NCBI GenBank assembly: GCA_963843605.1
Contig: CAWJLA010000002.1
Location: 62,001-126,000, forward strand
DNA: 64,000 nt
Origin: FEN-1297 sp963843605
Lineage (GTDB): Bacteria; Bacteroidota; Ignavibacteria; Ignavibacteriales; Ignavibacteriaceae
Direction of reading: 5' to 3'
Shown here: piece after piece, positions 9,161-17,919 of the stretch
How the letters are laid out: each line of letters starts with the position of its first letter
Position numbering within the stretch: the stretch's first letter is position 1
Translations under genes and position numbers: made by a program
The notes under the pieces: model-generated
Seen by the model: only the letters and a program-made list of their open reading frames with translations
What the model was told of the DNA's origin: nothing
The model's database searches: none

Positions 9161-10461
9161 TATCGAGCGCAAAACCTGCAGAGAAGGAGCCGTCGGAAGC
9201 AAAGACACTAAACCTTACGGGAATGAAATCTTTTATCAATCCGGTTGAAGAGTGGAATGAGATGTATCATCAGGCTTGGAGATTGGAGCGCGACTTTTTC
9301 GTCAATAAAAAAATGAACGGTAAAGATTGGGATGAAATAGGTAAAAAATATGCTGCGCTACTGCCTGAAATGGCTTCCCGGCAGGATTTGAATTATTTAA
9401 TCGGCGAAATGATAGGTGAACTGCAGAATTCACACACTTACGTCGGCGGAGGAGACCGCCCCCATACAGCCTATGAACCTACCGGCGATCTGGGTGTCGA
9501 TTTCGCATTGGACTCCGGGTCAGGCAGATATTATTTCAAAAAAATATACCAGGGAGATAATACGCGCGATGAATTCAGATCACCCTTAACTGAACCCGGC
9601 ATAGAAGCCAAAGAAGGCGATTATTTACTGGCTGTTGACGGTCATGAATTGAAGGCTCCCGAAAATCCATACAGTATGTTCGTTAATACAATCGGGAAAA
9701 CCGTAACACTTACATTAGCAGATAATGCCGAAGGAAAAAATAAGCATGATGTTACCGTAAAGCCGGTAAAGAATGAATTGAATTTACGGCTCAAAGCCTG
9801 GATAAATCATAACAGGGAAACCGTTAATAAATTATCAGACGGTAAGATCGGATATATCTATTTGTCTGACATGGAATCGGTCGGAATGGATCAGTTCATC
9901 AGACAATTCTATCCGCAGATCCGGAAACAGGGATTAATAATAGACGACAGGTGGAACGGGGGCGGATTTATTGATCCGATAATACTTGAACGGCTTCGCA
10001 GAGTACTGGTTCTAATGGGTACAAACCGCGAACGCGTTGCCGAACCTGAACCGGGCGAAGTAATGCACGGCTATAAAGCAGTACTTATAAATCATTATTC
10101 GGCATCCGACGGAGATATATTCCCTTATAAATTCAGAAAGTATAATCTCGGTAAATTAATCGGAACAAGAACCTGGGGAGGCGTAAGAGGAATCCGCGGA
10201 TTCTGGCCGTTGATGGACGGCGGTTATATTACCATACCCGAATACAGTATTTACGGCCTGGACTCCCAATGGATAGTGGAGAATCACGGCGTGGAACCGG
10301 ATATAAAAGTAGATAATCTTCCCGGCGATGTAATGAGCGGAAAAGATGCACAGCTGGAAGAAGGAGTAAATTATATTTTGAAAGAGATAAAAGAGCATCC
10401 GGTGAATCTGCCGCCGCCTCCGCCTCTGCTGCCGGCCTATCCGCCTGAAAACGGGAATTAA
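9157..10461 (+). CDS. Tricorn-type protease, C-terminal catalytic part (frameshifted)
   Basis: Downstream 434 residues of the same protease; the TTG at 9157 is almost certainly not a genuine start, the frame really entering near 9148. It contains the tricorn core, a PDZ domain (around FALDSGSGRYYFKKIYQGD) and the S41 serine-protease domain. The family catalytic residues can be matched to Ser-His in QNSHTYVGGG, the nucleophile Ser in NHYSASDGDIF, and Glu in VENHGVEPDI. This predicts an active periplasmic or surface oligopeptide-degrading peptidase. The protein ends in a proline-rich tail (NLPPPPPLLPAYPP). The overlap with the upstream frame is 4 bases, created by the indel and not an operon-style coupling. 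Confidence 0.9.
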   Translation: MISSAKPAEKEPSEAKTLNLTGMKSFINPVEEWNEMYHQAWRLERDFFVNKKMNGKDWDEIGKKYAALLPEMASRQDLNYLIGEMIGELQNSHTYVGGGDRPHTAYEPTGDLGVDFALDSGSGRYYFKKIYQGDNTRDEFRSPLTEPGIEAKEGDYLLAVDGHELKAPENPYSMFVNTIGKTVTLTLADNAEGKNKHDVTVKPVKNELNLRLKAWINHNRETVNKLSDGKIGYIYLSDMESVGMDQFIRQFYPQIRKQGLIIDDRWNGGGFIDPIILERLRRVLVLMGTNRERVAEPEPGEVMHGYKAVLINHYSASDGDIFPYKFRKYNLGKLIGTRTWGGVRGIRGFWPLMDGGYITIPEYSIYGLDSQWIVENHGVEPDIKVDNLPGDVMSGKDAQLEEGVNYILKEIKEHPVNLPPPPPLLPAYPPENGN

Positions 10462-10488
10462 ATATATTTTATAGAATGTTTTTTTAAT

Positions 10489-10533
10489 AGCTTGAACTTG
10501 AACAAGAACTTATAAGTTCATCAAGTTCAAGCT
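10489..10533. terminator. Nested palindrome between convergent genes
   Basis: A perfect 13-bp inverted repeat AGCTTGAACTTGA / TCAAGTTCAAGCT encloses a second perfect 14-bp palindrome GAACTTATAAGTTC. It lies 28 bases after the tricorn stop and faces the 3-prime end of the minus-strand MCP. Further copies of the TTGAACTTGA / TCAAGTTCAAG word occur to about 10630. Probable bidirectional terminator, though no long T-tract follows. Confidence 0.55.
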
Positions 10534-10645
10534 AAAATTAAGTTTAAGTATAATACCGTTCTTGATTTTCCTGAACTTGATAATAAATTTGAACCACGTG
10601 TAATGAGTAAGTTCAAGCTCAAGTTTAAGTTAAATCGTCTGCCGA

Positions 10646-12799
10646 TTATTCCACTAATTTCCCGGAGTCGGTAGTTTTAAAATTAGATATTAGGTTTTCT
10701 AAATTTGAAGTTAGCCTGTTTAGATCCTCTGCCGCTCTGGCAATTTGTTCAACGCCGACTGCGGATTGCTGGGTTACACTGCTTATTGCTTCAATATTCT
10801 TACTGATTTGTTCGGCCGCAGCAGATTGTTCTTCGCTGGCAGCTGAAACCTGCAGAGCGCGGTCTACCACGCTTTTACTTCCTGATATAATCTGTTCTAA
10901 CGATTTTCCGGCCTTAGCGGCTAATGCTATGCCCGACTCTACTTCAGCCGCACCTTGATGTATTGAGTCTACGGCTCCTTTTGTATCCGACTGTATCTTC
11001 TTTACCATAACCGCAATTTCATTTGTAGACCTTGTAGTTCTCTCAGCTAATTTTCTTACTTCATCAGCAACAACAGCAAACCCCCTCCCCTGTTCGCCTG
11101 CTCTTGCAGCTTCTATGGCGGCATTAAGCGCCAGCAGATTTGTCTGATCAGCGATATCGTCGATTACCTGAATTATCTCGCCTATCTGATCGCTGTTGTT
11201 CCCTAGTTCTCTTACTGTCTCCGCAGCTTTAGTTACAACCGATGCAATTCGATTCATTCCTTCAATAGATTCGTTTACTACTTTTCCGCCGGCGCTGGCA
11301 GTATCGCCGGCATTTTTGGCTTCATCCGCAGTGCTTCCCGCGTTTTTAGTTGTTTCAAAAATTGTTTTGGCCATTTGTTCTACGGCTAATGCAATCTCTT
11401 TAGCCTGTGCGCTTTGTTCATGCGCGCCTGCCGCCATATCTTCGGAGCTTGATGATATTTGACTGGATGCGCTGGCAGTTGACTGCACGGCTTGAATTAC
11501 ATTGTCAATTATTCCTCTGATATTTTGAACCGATTGATTGAATCCGTTAAAGAGTCTCCCGATATTGTCGTTTTTATTTTCAGATATTACTTCTACGGTC
11601 AAGTCCCCTTTTGCAAATTTCTCCATTGCCGTTAAAATATTTTGCGTGGAGCGCGTTAAATAATTCTGTGAGTTTTTAATCTCAGTTATATCGGTAACCG
11701 CTTCCAAAGCCCCTATTATTTTTCCTTCTTTATTTTTGATCGGCGACCCGGTATACAAAATAGGAAGCTCAGCTCCGTTCGGACGGGCAATGGTCTCTTC
11801 GGTATACGAAGAATTATTTTTCATGGCCTTATATAATGCGCAATTTTCGGTATGGCAGTGGCCGGTTTTAAACTGGTCATAGCATTTCTCCCCGATTAAT
11901 TTCCTTTGATCTTTGGCTACTACCCTAGCACCTGATTTGTTCATATACTGAATGTTAAATTCCTTATCTATAATCATAACAGGATTGGGAACATTATCGA
12001 GGTATTGAATCTGAAGAGCAATCTTTTCCGTCATGCTTTGGAAGGCTGTTGTCAATTCCCCGATTTCATCATTACTATTATTTTCAATTTTTATGTCGGT
12101 ATTGCCTTCGGCAAATTTATTAGTAGCATCCAGTAGTTTCTTAAGCGGGTTGCTGATTTCCCTGGAAATATAAAAGCCCAGGCTTGCCGCAACAAGTATT
12201 CCGGCTAACATTATAATAGTCATAAACCTAATAGAAGCCGCTGCGGCCTCAGTGTTTTTATCCGATCGCGTTTTAGCTCTGCTTGTTAAAACGAAGTTAA
12301 AACTTGTTAATGAATTTTGGGCATTGACTCTTGCATTTTCCAATGAGTTTTTCCAGAGAGAATTAGCCTCATCATCTTTCCCGCTTTTTGTTAAATTCTC
12401 AAAATTCCGGAATAATGTTTTAAAATCGGAATATGATTTTTTTACTTCACCAAACGACTTCCGAGATTCGTCAGGCAGATTAATTTTATCGAACTCCGAG
12501 AATATTTTTTCAATACCATCCATCCGGGCATTTATTTTGTCCATTGCTTCTTCATGTTCGACCGGTGTTTTTGCTAAAATTAATTCCAGACCGTTGCCGT
12601 GCATGCTTTGAAAAACGGCCGATATTTCGCTGCTTAATGAAAGCGGATAAACATTAGTTTTATATAGGATTGTATCGCTGTTATTAGCGGATTTGAGGGC
12701 TGAGATCCCTTCATACCCTACTATTCCCGAAATTAATGCCACAAGGATAAAACTTAATATTAGCTTTTTACTAATTTTCAAATTATAGAACCAGTTCAT
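10646..12799 (-). CDS. Methyl-accepting chemotaxis protein with PAS domain
   Basis: 717-aa transmembrane chemoreceptor. Order: TM1 (about 11-33), four-helix-bundle periplasmic sensor (about 34-190), TM2 (about 192-212), HAMP (about 213-265), PAS (about 270-380), a second HAMP-like segment (about 385-440) and the MA signalling domain. The hairpin tip TNLLALNAAIEAARAGEQG is intact. The PAS carries clustered Cys/His (GEKCYDQF, GHCHTENCALYKAM), seen in some MCP PAS domains and a possible metal or redox site. The ATG is preceded by GAGGAGG. Unlike the cluster receptors at 25-37 kb it has no C-terminal aromatic tail (it ends TTDSGKLVE) and its tip differs (DIADQ instead of EIARQ), so it may signal through a different array. 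Confidence 0.93.
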   Translation of the reverse strand: MNWFYNLKISKKLILSFILVALISGIVGYEGISALKSANNSDTILYKTNVYPLSLSSEISAVFQSMHGNGLELILAKTPVEHEEAMDKINARMDGIEKIFSEFDKINLPDESRKSFGEVKKSYSDFKTLFRNFENLTKSGKDDEANSLWKNSLENARVNAQNSLTSFNFVLTSRAKTRSDKNTEAAAASIRFMTIIMLAGILVAASLGFYISREISNPLKKLLDATNKFAEGNTDIKIENNSNDEIGELTTAFQSMTEKIALQIQYLDNVPNPVMIIDKEFNIQYMNKSGARVVAKDQRKLIGEKCYDQFKTGHCHTENCALYKAMKNNSSYTEETIARPNGAELPILYTGSPIKNKEGKIIGALEAVTDITEIKNSQNYLTRSTQNILTAMEKFAKGDLTVEVISENKNDNIGRLFNGFNQSVQNIRGIIDNVIQAVQSTASASSQISSSSEDMAAGAHEQSAQAKEIALAVEQMAKTIFETTKNAGSTADEAKNAGDTASAGGKVVNESIEGMNRIASVVTKAAETVRELGNNSDQIGEIIQVIDDIADQTNLLALNAAIEAARAGEQGRGFAVVADEVRKLAERTTRSTNEIAVMVKKIQSDTKGAVDSIHQGAAEVESGIALAAKAGKSLEQIISGSKSVVDRALQVSAASEEQSAAAEQISKNIEAISSVTQQSAVGVEQIARAAEDLNRLTSNLENLISNFKTTDSGKLVE

Positions 12800-12867
12800 T
12801 AAACCTTTCCTCCTCTTTATTATCAGTTAAATGATAGATGTTCCTATTTCAATAATTAATAATATAA

Positions 12868-12964
12868 GGGCACTTCTAAAAACTTCAATATTCTCTGCGA
12901 ACATTGCGTATTCTTTGCGTTCTTTGCGTTGAATTTTTACAAAAAATAGTTTTTAGAAGTGCCC
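12868..12964. mobile_element. MITE-like 97-bp element with 17-bp terminal inverted repeats
   Basis: The ends GGGCACTTCTAAAAACT and AGTTTTTAGAAGTGCCC are perfect 17-bp inverted repeats. Both are flanked by ATAA (12864-12867 and 12965-12968), which looks like a 4-bp target duplication. The interior has no coding capacity and consists of CTTTGCGTT-type short repeats. No transposase is present in the window. It may also act as a hairpin terminator for the kinase gene that ends at 13011. Confidence 0.6.
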
Positions 12965-13010
12965 ATAATGGAAGTGTATCCACTTTAAGTTTTTATTAAA
13001 AATGCACTTT

Positions 13011-13478
13011 TTAGAAAGCCGGTATGCCTATTTCAACTACGGTATTGCTATCCCCGCTGCCTTCAAAATTCAAATAACCTAAATTCAATTCGATTATTTT
13101 TTTTACAATTGCCAGCCCCATTCCCATTCCCTCTTGCGTAAGGCCTAACTTATCGAATTTTTGAAAAGCTTTGATATTCTCAAAATTTATTTTCCCGCTT
13201 CTTATTCCTTCATCGGATATTCTCAAACGGTAATATTCGCCGTTGTTTACACCTTCTACCGTTATCCGGCTCCCCTTCCCGGTAAATTTAAGGGAGTTCT
13301 CAAGCAGTTCACTGAGCATAATTTCAAAATTCTGAGAACTGATTTGAAGTGAACTTTTTTCAAAACTTGCCGCCAGATCTTTCCGGCGCTGGTAGCCGTC
13401 AGCCATTTCGGATATTTTTTCGGACAGATCAGCCGGTTCAATAATGTATTCCGAAGAATTACTTCCGTTATTACTCAT
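13011..13478 (-). CDS. Hybrid response regulator/histidine kinase, C-terminal ATPase part (frameshifted)
   Basis: 155-aa fragment carrying the HATPase_c domain of a histidine kinase. The N-box is MLSELLENSLKFTG, the G1 box RISDEGIRSG is slightly degenerate, and the G2 box is GMGMGLAIVKKI. The apparent ATG is internal. The same frame extends upstream of it (HRRIEKFLTYTELLDQ) to about 13541, where it joins the receiver/HisKA frame of the neighbouring entry after restoring one base. Combined, the protein is about 360 residues: receiver, dimerisation helix with phospho-His, and ATPase. Confidence 0.8.
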   Translation of the reverse strand: MSNNGSNSSEYIIEPADLSEKISEMADGYQRRKDLAASFEKSSLQISSQNFEIMLSELLENSLKFTGKGSRITVEGVNNGEYYRLRISDEGIRSGKINFENIKAFQKFDKLGLTQEGMGMGLAIVKKIIELNLGYLNFEGSGDSNTVVEIGIPAF

Positions 13479-13525
13479 ATTATCATGGCTTTGATCAAGC
13501 AGCTCGGTATAAGTGAGAAATTTTT

Positions 13526-14089
13526 CTATTCTTCTGTGCAGCCGTTTCCTGAATATTGAATTCTTTCCGCAATTTCTTTTACATCTTCCTTCGGCAGGTT
13601 ATCAAAATCATCGCACAGTATGCTGGAAAGCCCCAGTATACCCACAAGAGGCGTGCGCAGTTCGTGCGGCACTCTTTTCATTAAAATAGTTTTAAATTCT
13701 TTGACTATTGAAAGGTAATTATCTTTTTTCTTAAGTCTTGAGTTGATTGCGTTCAATACATCTACTGCTTTAAACGGCTTTGTAATATAGTCGTCGGCCC
13801 CCAAAACCATACCCTGCCTTAGGTCCTGCATTTCTACTCTTGCCGTAAGAAAAATAAACGGAATTACGGCTGTAACCGGATTTTCCTGAAGCTTTTTTAA
13901 AAGGTCGTAACCGTCAAGTTTAGGCATTCTGATATCGCTTAAGATCAGGTCCGGTTCAATTACTTTTGCTTTCTCGTAGCCTACCAGACCGTTTTCTGCT
14001 TCAATTACCGAAAAGCCTTCCTCTTTAAGAAGTTCCGCGAGATTATGCCTTAATCCCTCTTCATCTTCAACAATAAGTATGGTAATCAT
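13526..14089 (-). CDS. Hybrid response regulator/histidine kinase, N-terminal receiver part (frameshifted)
   Basis: 187 residues: a receiver domain (acidic pair EDEE at 8-11, phospho-acceptor Asp52 in ILSDIRMPKLDG, conserved Lys in DDYITKPF) followed by a HisKA-like helix with VPHELRTPLVG (His near 142). The frame then runs into a TAG after IQYSGN. Inserting one base near 13541-13546 restores NRLHRRIEKFLTYTELL and fusion to the ATPase fragment downstream. An N-terminal receiver joined to a soluble kinase suggests an intermediate in a phosphorelay fed by the large PAS kinase encoded just upstream. There is no clear ribosome site at the ATG. Confidence 0.85.
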   Translation of the reverse strand: MITILIVEDEEGLRHNLAELLKEEGFSVIEAENGLVGYEKAKVIEPDLILSDIRMPKLDGYDLLKKLQENPVTAVIPFIFLTARVEMQDLRQGMVLGADDYITKPFKAVDVLNAINSRLKKKDNYLSIVKEFKTILMKRVPHELRTPLVGILGLSSILCDDFDNLPKEDVKEIAERIQYSGNGCTEE

Positions 14090-14140
14090 ATATTTAATTG
14101 TAAGTTAATATTATTATCGGTTTTAAACGGCAACAATACA

Positions 14141-14180
14141 GAATATTTGTGTAAGCGGTATTTTTTTGTTGCGAGCGGGA
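14141..14180 (-). promoter_or_regulatory. Possible shared upstream motif, copy 1
   Basis: The stretch containing TGTAAGCGG, a T-tract, then GTTGCGAGCGGG resembles one at 43071-43112 (GTTGTAAGCGA twice, then GCGAGCGG). Both lie upstream of minus-strand signalling genes. It could be a common promoter or operator; this is alignment by eye only. Confidence 0.25.
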
Positions 14181-14226
14181 AACATTAAGCGCAAATGAAA
14201 CTCATCACAAATATATTTTAGTATTA

Positions 14227-14991
14227 TCAGAAAATATTCTGTCTTAATTTGGCCGAATATCTTTTGCTGACGATAAATGATTTAGGAATATTTTTTAAGT
14301 GAATTGCAAAAGACGAGTTATACCATTTTTCAATTTTTTGAATATAGTCTATGTTAATTATAGTAGACCGGTGAATTCTTATAAAGTTGGATGACGGAAG
14401 TGCTTCAAGCCATTTTGAAATTGATTTTCTAACAAGATAAGTTTTTTCGTCGGCAAGATTAAGCATTGTATACTGGTTTTCGGCACCGATAAAAACAATA
14501 TCCTTAACATAAATTAATTGAGGCTGATCGTTTACTCTGATAAAGAATTTATCTCCTTCGGAATATTTTGCGGGCGAAGATTTTTCTTTTTCTACTTTCC
14601 CGACGGATTTTAAAACTTTCATTCTTTTTAATCGGGACCGGATTGAGTTAATTAAATCCTCTATTGTAAAGGGCTTCAATATATAATCGTCGGCGCCGAG
14701 AAGCATACCCTTTCGAATATCTTCTTTTTCCACTTTAGCGGTTAGGAATAAGAATGGTATGGCTTTGGTACTACTGTTACCGGATAATTCTTTTAAGACG
14801 CCGTATCCGTCTAAACCCGGCATGGAAATATCGCAGATTATCATGTCGGGCTTTTCAGCAAGCGCAGTTTTTATTCCGGTTTTTCCGTTTTTTGCAGTAA
14901 AAACCTTGTACCCTTCCTCCGTTAATATTTCTTCAAGATTTTTAAGAACATCTATTTCGTCTTCAATAACCAGAATTCTTTCTTTCTCCAT
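14227..14991 (-). CDS. LytTR-family response regulator
   Basis: 254-aa two-component transcription regulator. Receiver domain at about 4-120 has acidic EDE at 10-12, phospho-acceptor Asp54 in IICDISMPGLDGYG and Lys in DDYILKPF. A LytTR DNA-binding domain covers about 150-250, with IYVKDIVFIGAENQYTMLN, the characteristic FIRIHRSTIINIDYI, and SKRYSAKLRQ. It starts 23 bases after the stop of the multi-PAS kinase, so the two are likely cotranscribed and a cognate pair. Its receiver closely resembles that of the neighbouring hybrid regulator (13526-14089), suggesting duplication. Confidence 0.93.
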   Translation of the reverse strand: MEKERILVIEDEIDVLKNLEEILTEEGYKVFTAKNGKTGIKTALAEKPDMIICDISMPGLDGYGVLKELSGNSSTKAIPFLFLTAKVEKEDIRKGMLLGADDYILKPFTIEDLINSIRSRLKRMKVLKSVGKVEKEKSSPAKYSEGDKFFIRVNDQPQLIYVKDIVFIGAENQYTMLNLADEKTYLVRKSISKWLEALPSSNFIRIHRSTIINIDYIQKIEKWYNSSFAIHLKNIPKSFIVSKRYSAKLRQNIF

Positions 14992-15014
14992 TAAAACCCC
15001 CGTAAGAAATAAAT

Positions 15015-17861
15015 TTATTTTTGAATTTTAAGTTTAATTATAAAAGTAGATCCTTTCCCCAATTTTGAATCTACAGATATATCCCCGTCATGCAGTTCGA
15101 CCGATTGCCTGACTATAGATAGCCCTAAACCGGTTCCCGGAATATCGCCGGCATTTATGCATCTGTGGAACGGCTCGAAAAGATGCGCCTTATCTTCATC
15201 CGGTATTCCTATTCCTTCATCTTTTATTTTAAATACTAACAAGTCTTTTACTTCGGAAATACTCATTTCTATTTTTCCGCCGGCCGGAGAATATTTTACG
15301 GCATTGGAAAGCAGATTTACTAAAATAAACCTTACTAATTTCGAATCCAGGCTGTAATATTTTTCACCGGAATCATAATTAAAAACAAAATTATGACGTC
15401 CTTTAGAAAGCGGTCTTACTTCCTCTATAATTTCACTACTAAAATCATAAAGATCGAGTTTTTCGGGAGAAAATTTAATTTTTCCGCTGTCCACCCGGCT
15501 TATCGTTAAAACTTCGTCCAGAAGTCTTGTAATATAATCTACCGAATTTTTAATTCTGTCCACATGCTCACCGAATTTCTCGTTGCTCCATTTTTTGCCG
15601 TATCTTTGAATAAGTTCGGCAGAAGAAAGAACGGACGTTAGCGGAGTACGGAATTCGTGCGACGCGGTTGATATAAATCTTGTCTTTAATTCATTAAGCT
15701 CTTTTTCATTGTCAAGCGATTTCTTCAGTATAATCTCAATTTCTTTACCCTTGCGAAGCTGTTCGGTCAGCTGTGCATTTGTGTAATTCAATTCTTCGGT
15801 CCGCTGCTTAACTAAACTTTCCAGGTTCTGCCGGTATTGATTTAATTCCTCCTCCTTCTTAACACTTTCCGATATATCTCTTATTATCCCCACCATGGCA
15901 TAGGTAACATTATTTTCATCAGTGACAGGAGCTAAACTTAAGAAAATGGGAAAATCCGTCTCGTCTTTTCTTTTGCACATAAAGATGCCGTTCCAGCCGC
16001 TTTGACTGCTTTCATTTTTCACAACTTCAACTTCCGGGTTATCAAAATTTTGCGCAATCAGCATTCTGAAGCTTTGGCCCAGCAATTCACTTTTGCGGTA
16101 TCCGAAAATTTTAGTGAAAGCCTCGTTAACAAAAATAAATTGATTATTCAAATCGGTAATTGATATCCCCTCTTCCGTATTTTCAACTGCATGTGCCAGC
16201 AGCTGGACTTTTTCTTCGGCTTTTTTCATTTCCGAAATATCTGTAATCATGGCAAGAGAACCGGTAAAACTATTCTTATCATCATATATGGGAACAGCGG
16301 AAACTAACCCGATTAAGGATGTTCCGTCTTTACGTTTATATATTCTTTCAAATAAATCATGTCGTCCTTTACTTCTTTCCGACATTTTATTTTTATAATC
16401 ATTTAATTCGCTGTCATCAATAAATTCTCTTAAATTTCTTCCGATAATTTCCGAAACACTATAACCTAACATTTTTTCCAAAGCATTATTTGTAAAAGTA
16501 ACCAGATGTTCCGGATTTGTAATCATAATACCTTCGTTCGCGGCAGTTACTATGTTCCGGAACTTCTCCTCGCTTTCCCGAAGCGCTGTTTCCGCTTTCA
16601 TCCTGTCGGTAATGTCGCTGTAGATTGCGACGATCTCGCCTGTTTTCAGTTTAAAAATAATGTTGTCGCGCCACCCCTCAATTCGATTATCCTTATAAAA
16701 TTTAATATCCATTTTTTCGGTTTCGCCCGTTTTCCAGACTCTTCGAAAGGTTTCAAGGAAACCAAGGTCTTTAATTGCAGGAAAAACCGTACTTATTTTT
16801 TGCCCGAGCACTTCTTCACGCCTTATATTATCAGTAACACTTGCGGCACGGTTAAAGCCCGTAAACATGAAGTCATTACCATCTTCTACAGCTTCATAAA
16901 TAGCAACGGCAGATGGGCTGTTCTCAAACAAGCTTTCCCATCTTTCTTCACTCTTCTGAAGATTAAGTTCCGCGTATTTGCGTTCGGTAATGTCCTGGAT
17001 GGAGCCGCGTATATTTACAACTTTTCCGTTTTCTATTTTAGCCAGCCCGATACTATGAACCCATTTATAATTTCCTTTGGCAGTTACCATTTCCAGTTCA
17101 AGGTCATACGGCTTCCCGTTTTCTGTCGCTTCTTTAATTGCATTCTCTATTTTCAAACGGGAACTGCCTTTGTAGAAACTCAACCCTAATCTAATATTTG
17201 TCGGATCTCCCGGTTCGAGATCGTGTATCAGCGCAACCTCATCAGTCCAGGTTCCTTTGCCGTCAACCGGATTGAATTCCCATCCTCCAATTTTGGCAAC
17301 CGTTCCCATTTGCTGCAGTAAGTTCTGCTGGTAAAGCAATATTTCATCATTCTTTTTACGTTTAGTAATATCCTGAATAGTGCCGAACATCTTAACCGGA
17401 GAACCGTTTTCATCAAATTCAAGGTTGCCCAATCCGTGTACCCAATATTCAACACCTTCTTTTTTATTCAGGATCTTATATTCTTTGTTAAACTCATTTT
17501 TGTCTCTTACTACATAATTAGTGACATAGTCAGCCATCTCATCTCTGAATTCCGGATGAATAAGATTCAGCCATCCGGTTATATCTCTTTTATAGTCTGC
17601 ATCAATACCGAAAAGACTGTCAAGCATTTCCGAACTTATCCACTCGCCTGATTGAATATTAAATATATAATATCCTACCCTTGCAACCAGCTGCGACTGT
17701 TTTAACTGCATCTCGCTTTCAAGCAGCGCTTTCTCGGAAGCCCTTTCTTTTGACTGATCCCTGAAAACCAGTACGACGCCTGAAATTACTTCATTCTGCC
17801 CTCTTATGGGAGCCCCGCTGTCGGCAATCGGTATTTCACGGCCGTCTTTTGCAATCAGCAT
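15015..17861 (-). CDS. Giant multi-PAS sensor histidine kinase, C-terminal part (frameshifted)
   Basis: 948-residue fragment. It begins inside a PAS domain (GREIPIADSGAPIRG) and contains about five further PAS/PAC modules to about residue 690, a coiled coil, HisKA with STASHEFRTPLTSVL, and HATPase_c (N-box NLLSNAVKYSPAGGK, G1 KDEGIGIPDEDK, G2 GTGLGLSIVRQS). All kinase motifs are intact. The ATG is not the real start: the frame is open back to about 17930 (KVENPVNKVLREGRIIG), matching the inter-PAS linker that also occurs within the upstream half. Joined with 17920-21012 it gives one membrane kinase of about 2,000 residues. The LytTR regulator 23 bases downstream is its likely partner. Confidence 0.9.
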   Translation of the reverse strand: MLIAKDGREIPIADSGAPIRGQNEVISGVVLVFRDQSKERASEKALLESEMQLKQSQLVARVGYYIFNIQSGEWISSEMLDSLFGIDADYKRDITGWLNLIHPEFRDEMADYVTNYVVRDKNEFNKEYKILNKKEGVEYWVHGLGNLEFDENGSPVKMFGTIQDITKRKKNDEILLYQQNLLQQMGTVAKIGGWEFNPVDGKGTWTDEVALIHDLEPGDPTNIRLGLSFYKGSSRLKIENAIKEATENGKPYDLELEMVTAKGNYKWVHSIGLAKIENGKVVNIRGSIQDITERKYAELNLQKSEERWESLFENSPSAVAIYEAVEDGNDFMFTGFNRAASVTDNIRREEVLGQKISTVFPAIKDLGFLETFRRVWKTGETEKMDIKFYKDNRIEGWRDNIIFKLKTGEIVAIYSDITDRMKAETALRESEEKFRNIVTAANEGIMITNPEHLVTFTNNALEKMLGYSVSEIIGRNLREFIDDSELNDYKNKMSERSKGRHDLFERIYKRKDGTSLIGLVSAVPIYDDKNSFTGSLAMITDISEMKKAEEKVQLLAHAVENTEEGISITDLNNQFIFVNEAFTKIFGYRKSELLGQSFRMLIAQNFDNPEVEVVKNESSQSGWNGIFMCKRKDETDFPIFLSLAPVTDENNVTYAMVGIIRDISESVKKEEELNQYRQNLESLVKQRTEELNYTNAQLTEQLRKGKEIEIILKKSLDNEKELNELKTRFISTASHEFRTPLTSVLSSAELIQRYGKKWSNEKFGEHVDRIKNSVDYITRLLDEVLTISRVDSGKIKFSPEKLDLYDFSSEIIEEVRPLSKGRHNFVFNYDSGEKYYSLDSKLVRFILVNLLSNAVKYSPAGGKIEMSISEVKDLLVFKIKDEGIGIPDEDKAHLFEPFHRCINAGDIPGTGLGLSIVRQSVELHDGDISVDSKLGKGSTFIIKLKIQK

Positions 17862-17919
17862 GGTATGATTGGCAAGTCCTATTATTCTGCCTTCTCTAAG
17901 TACTTTATTAACGGGATTT

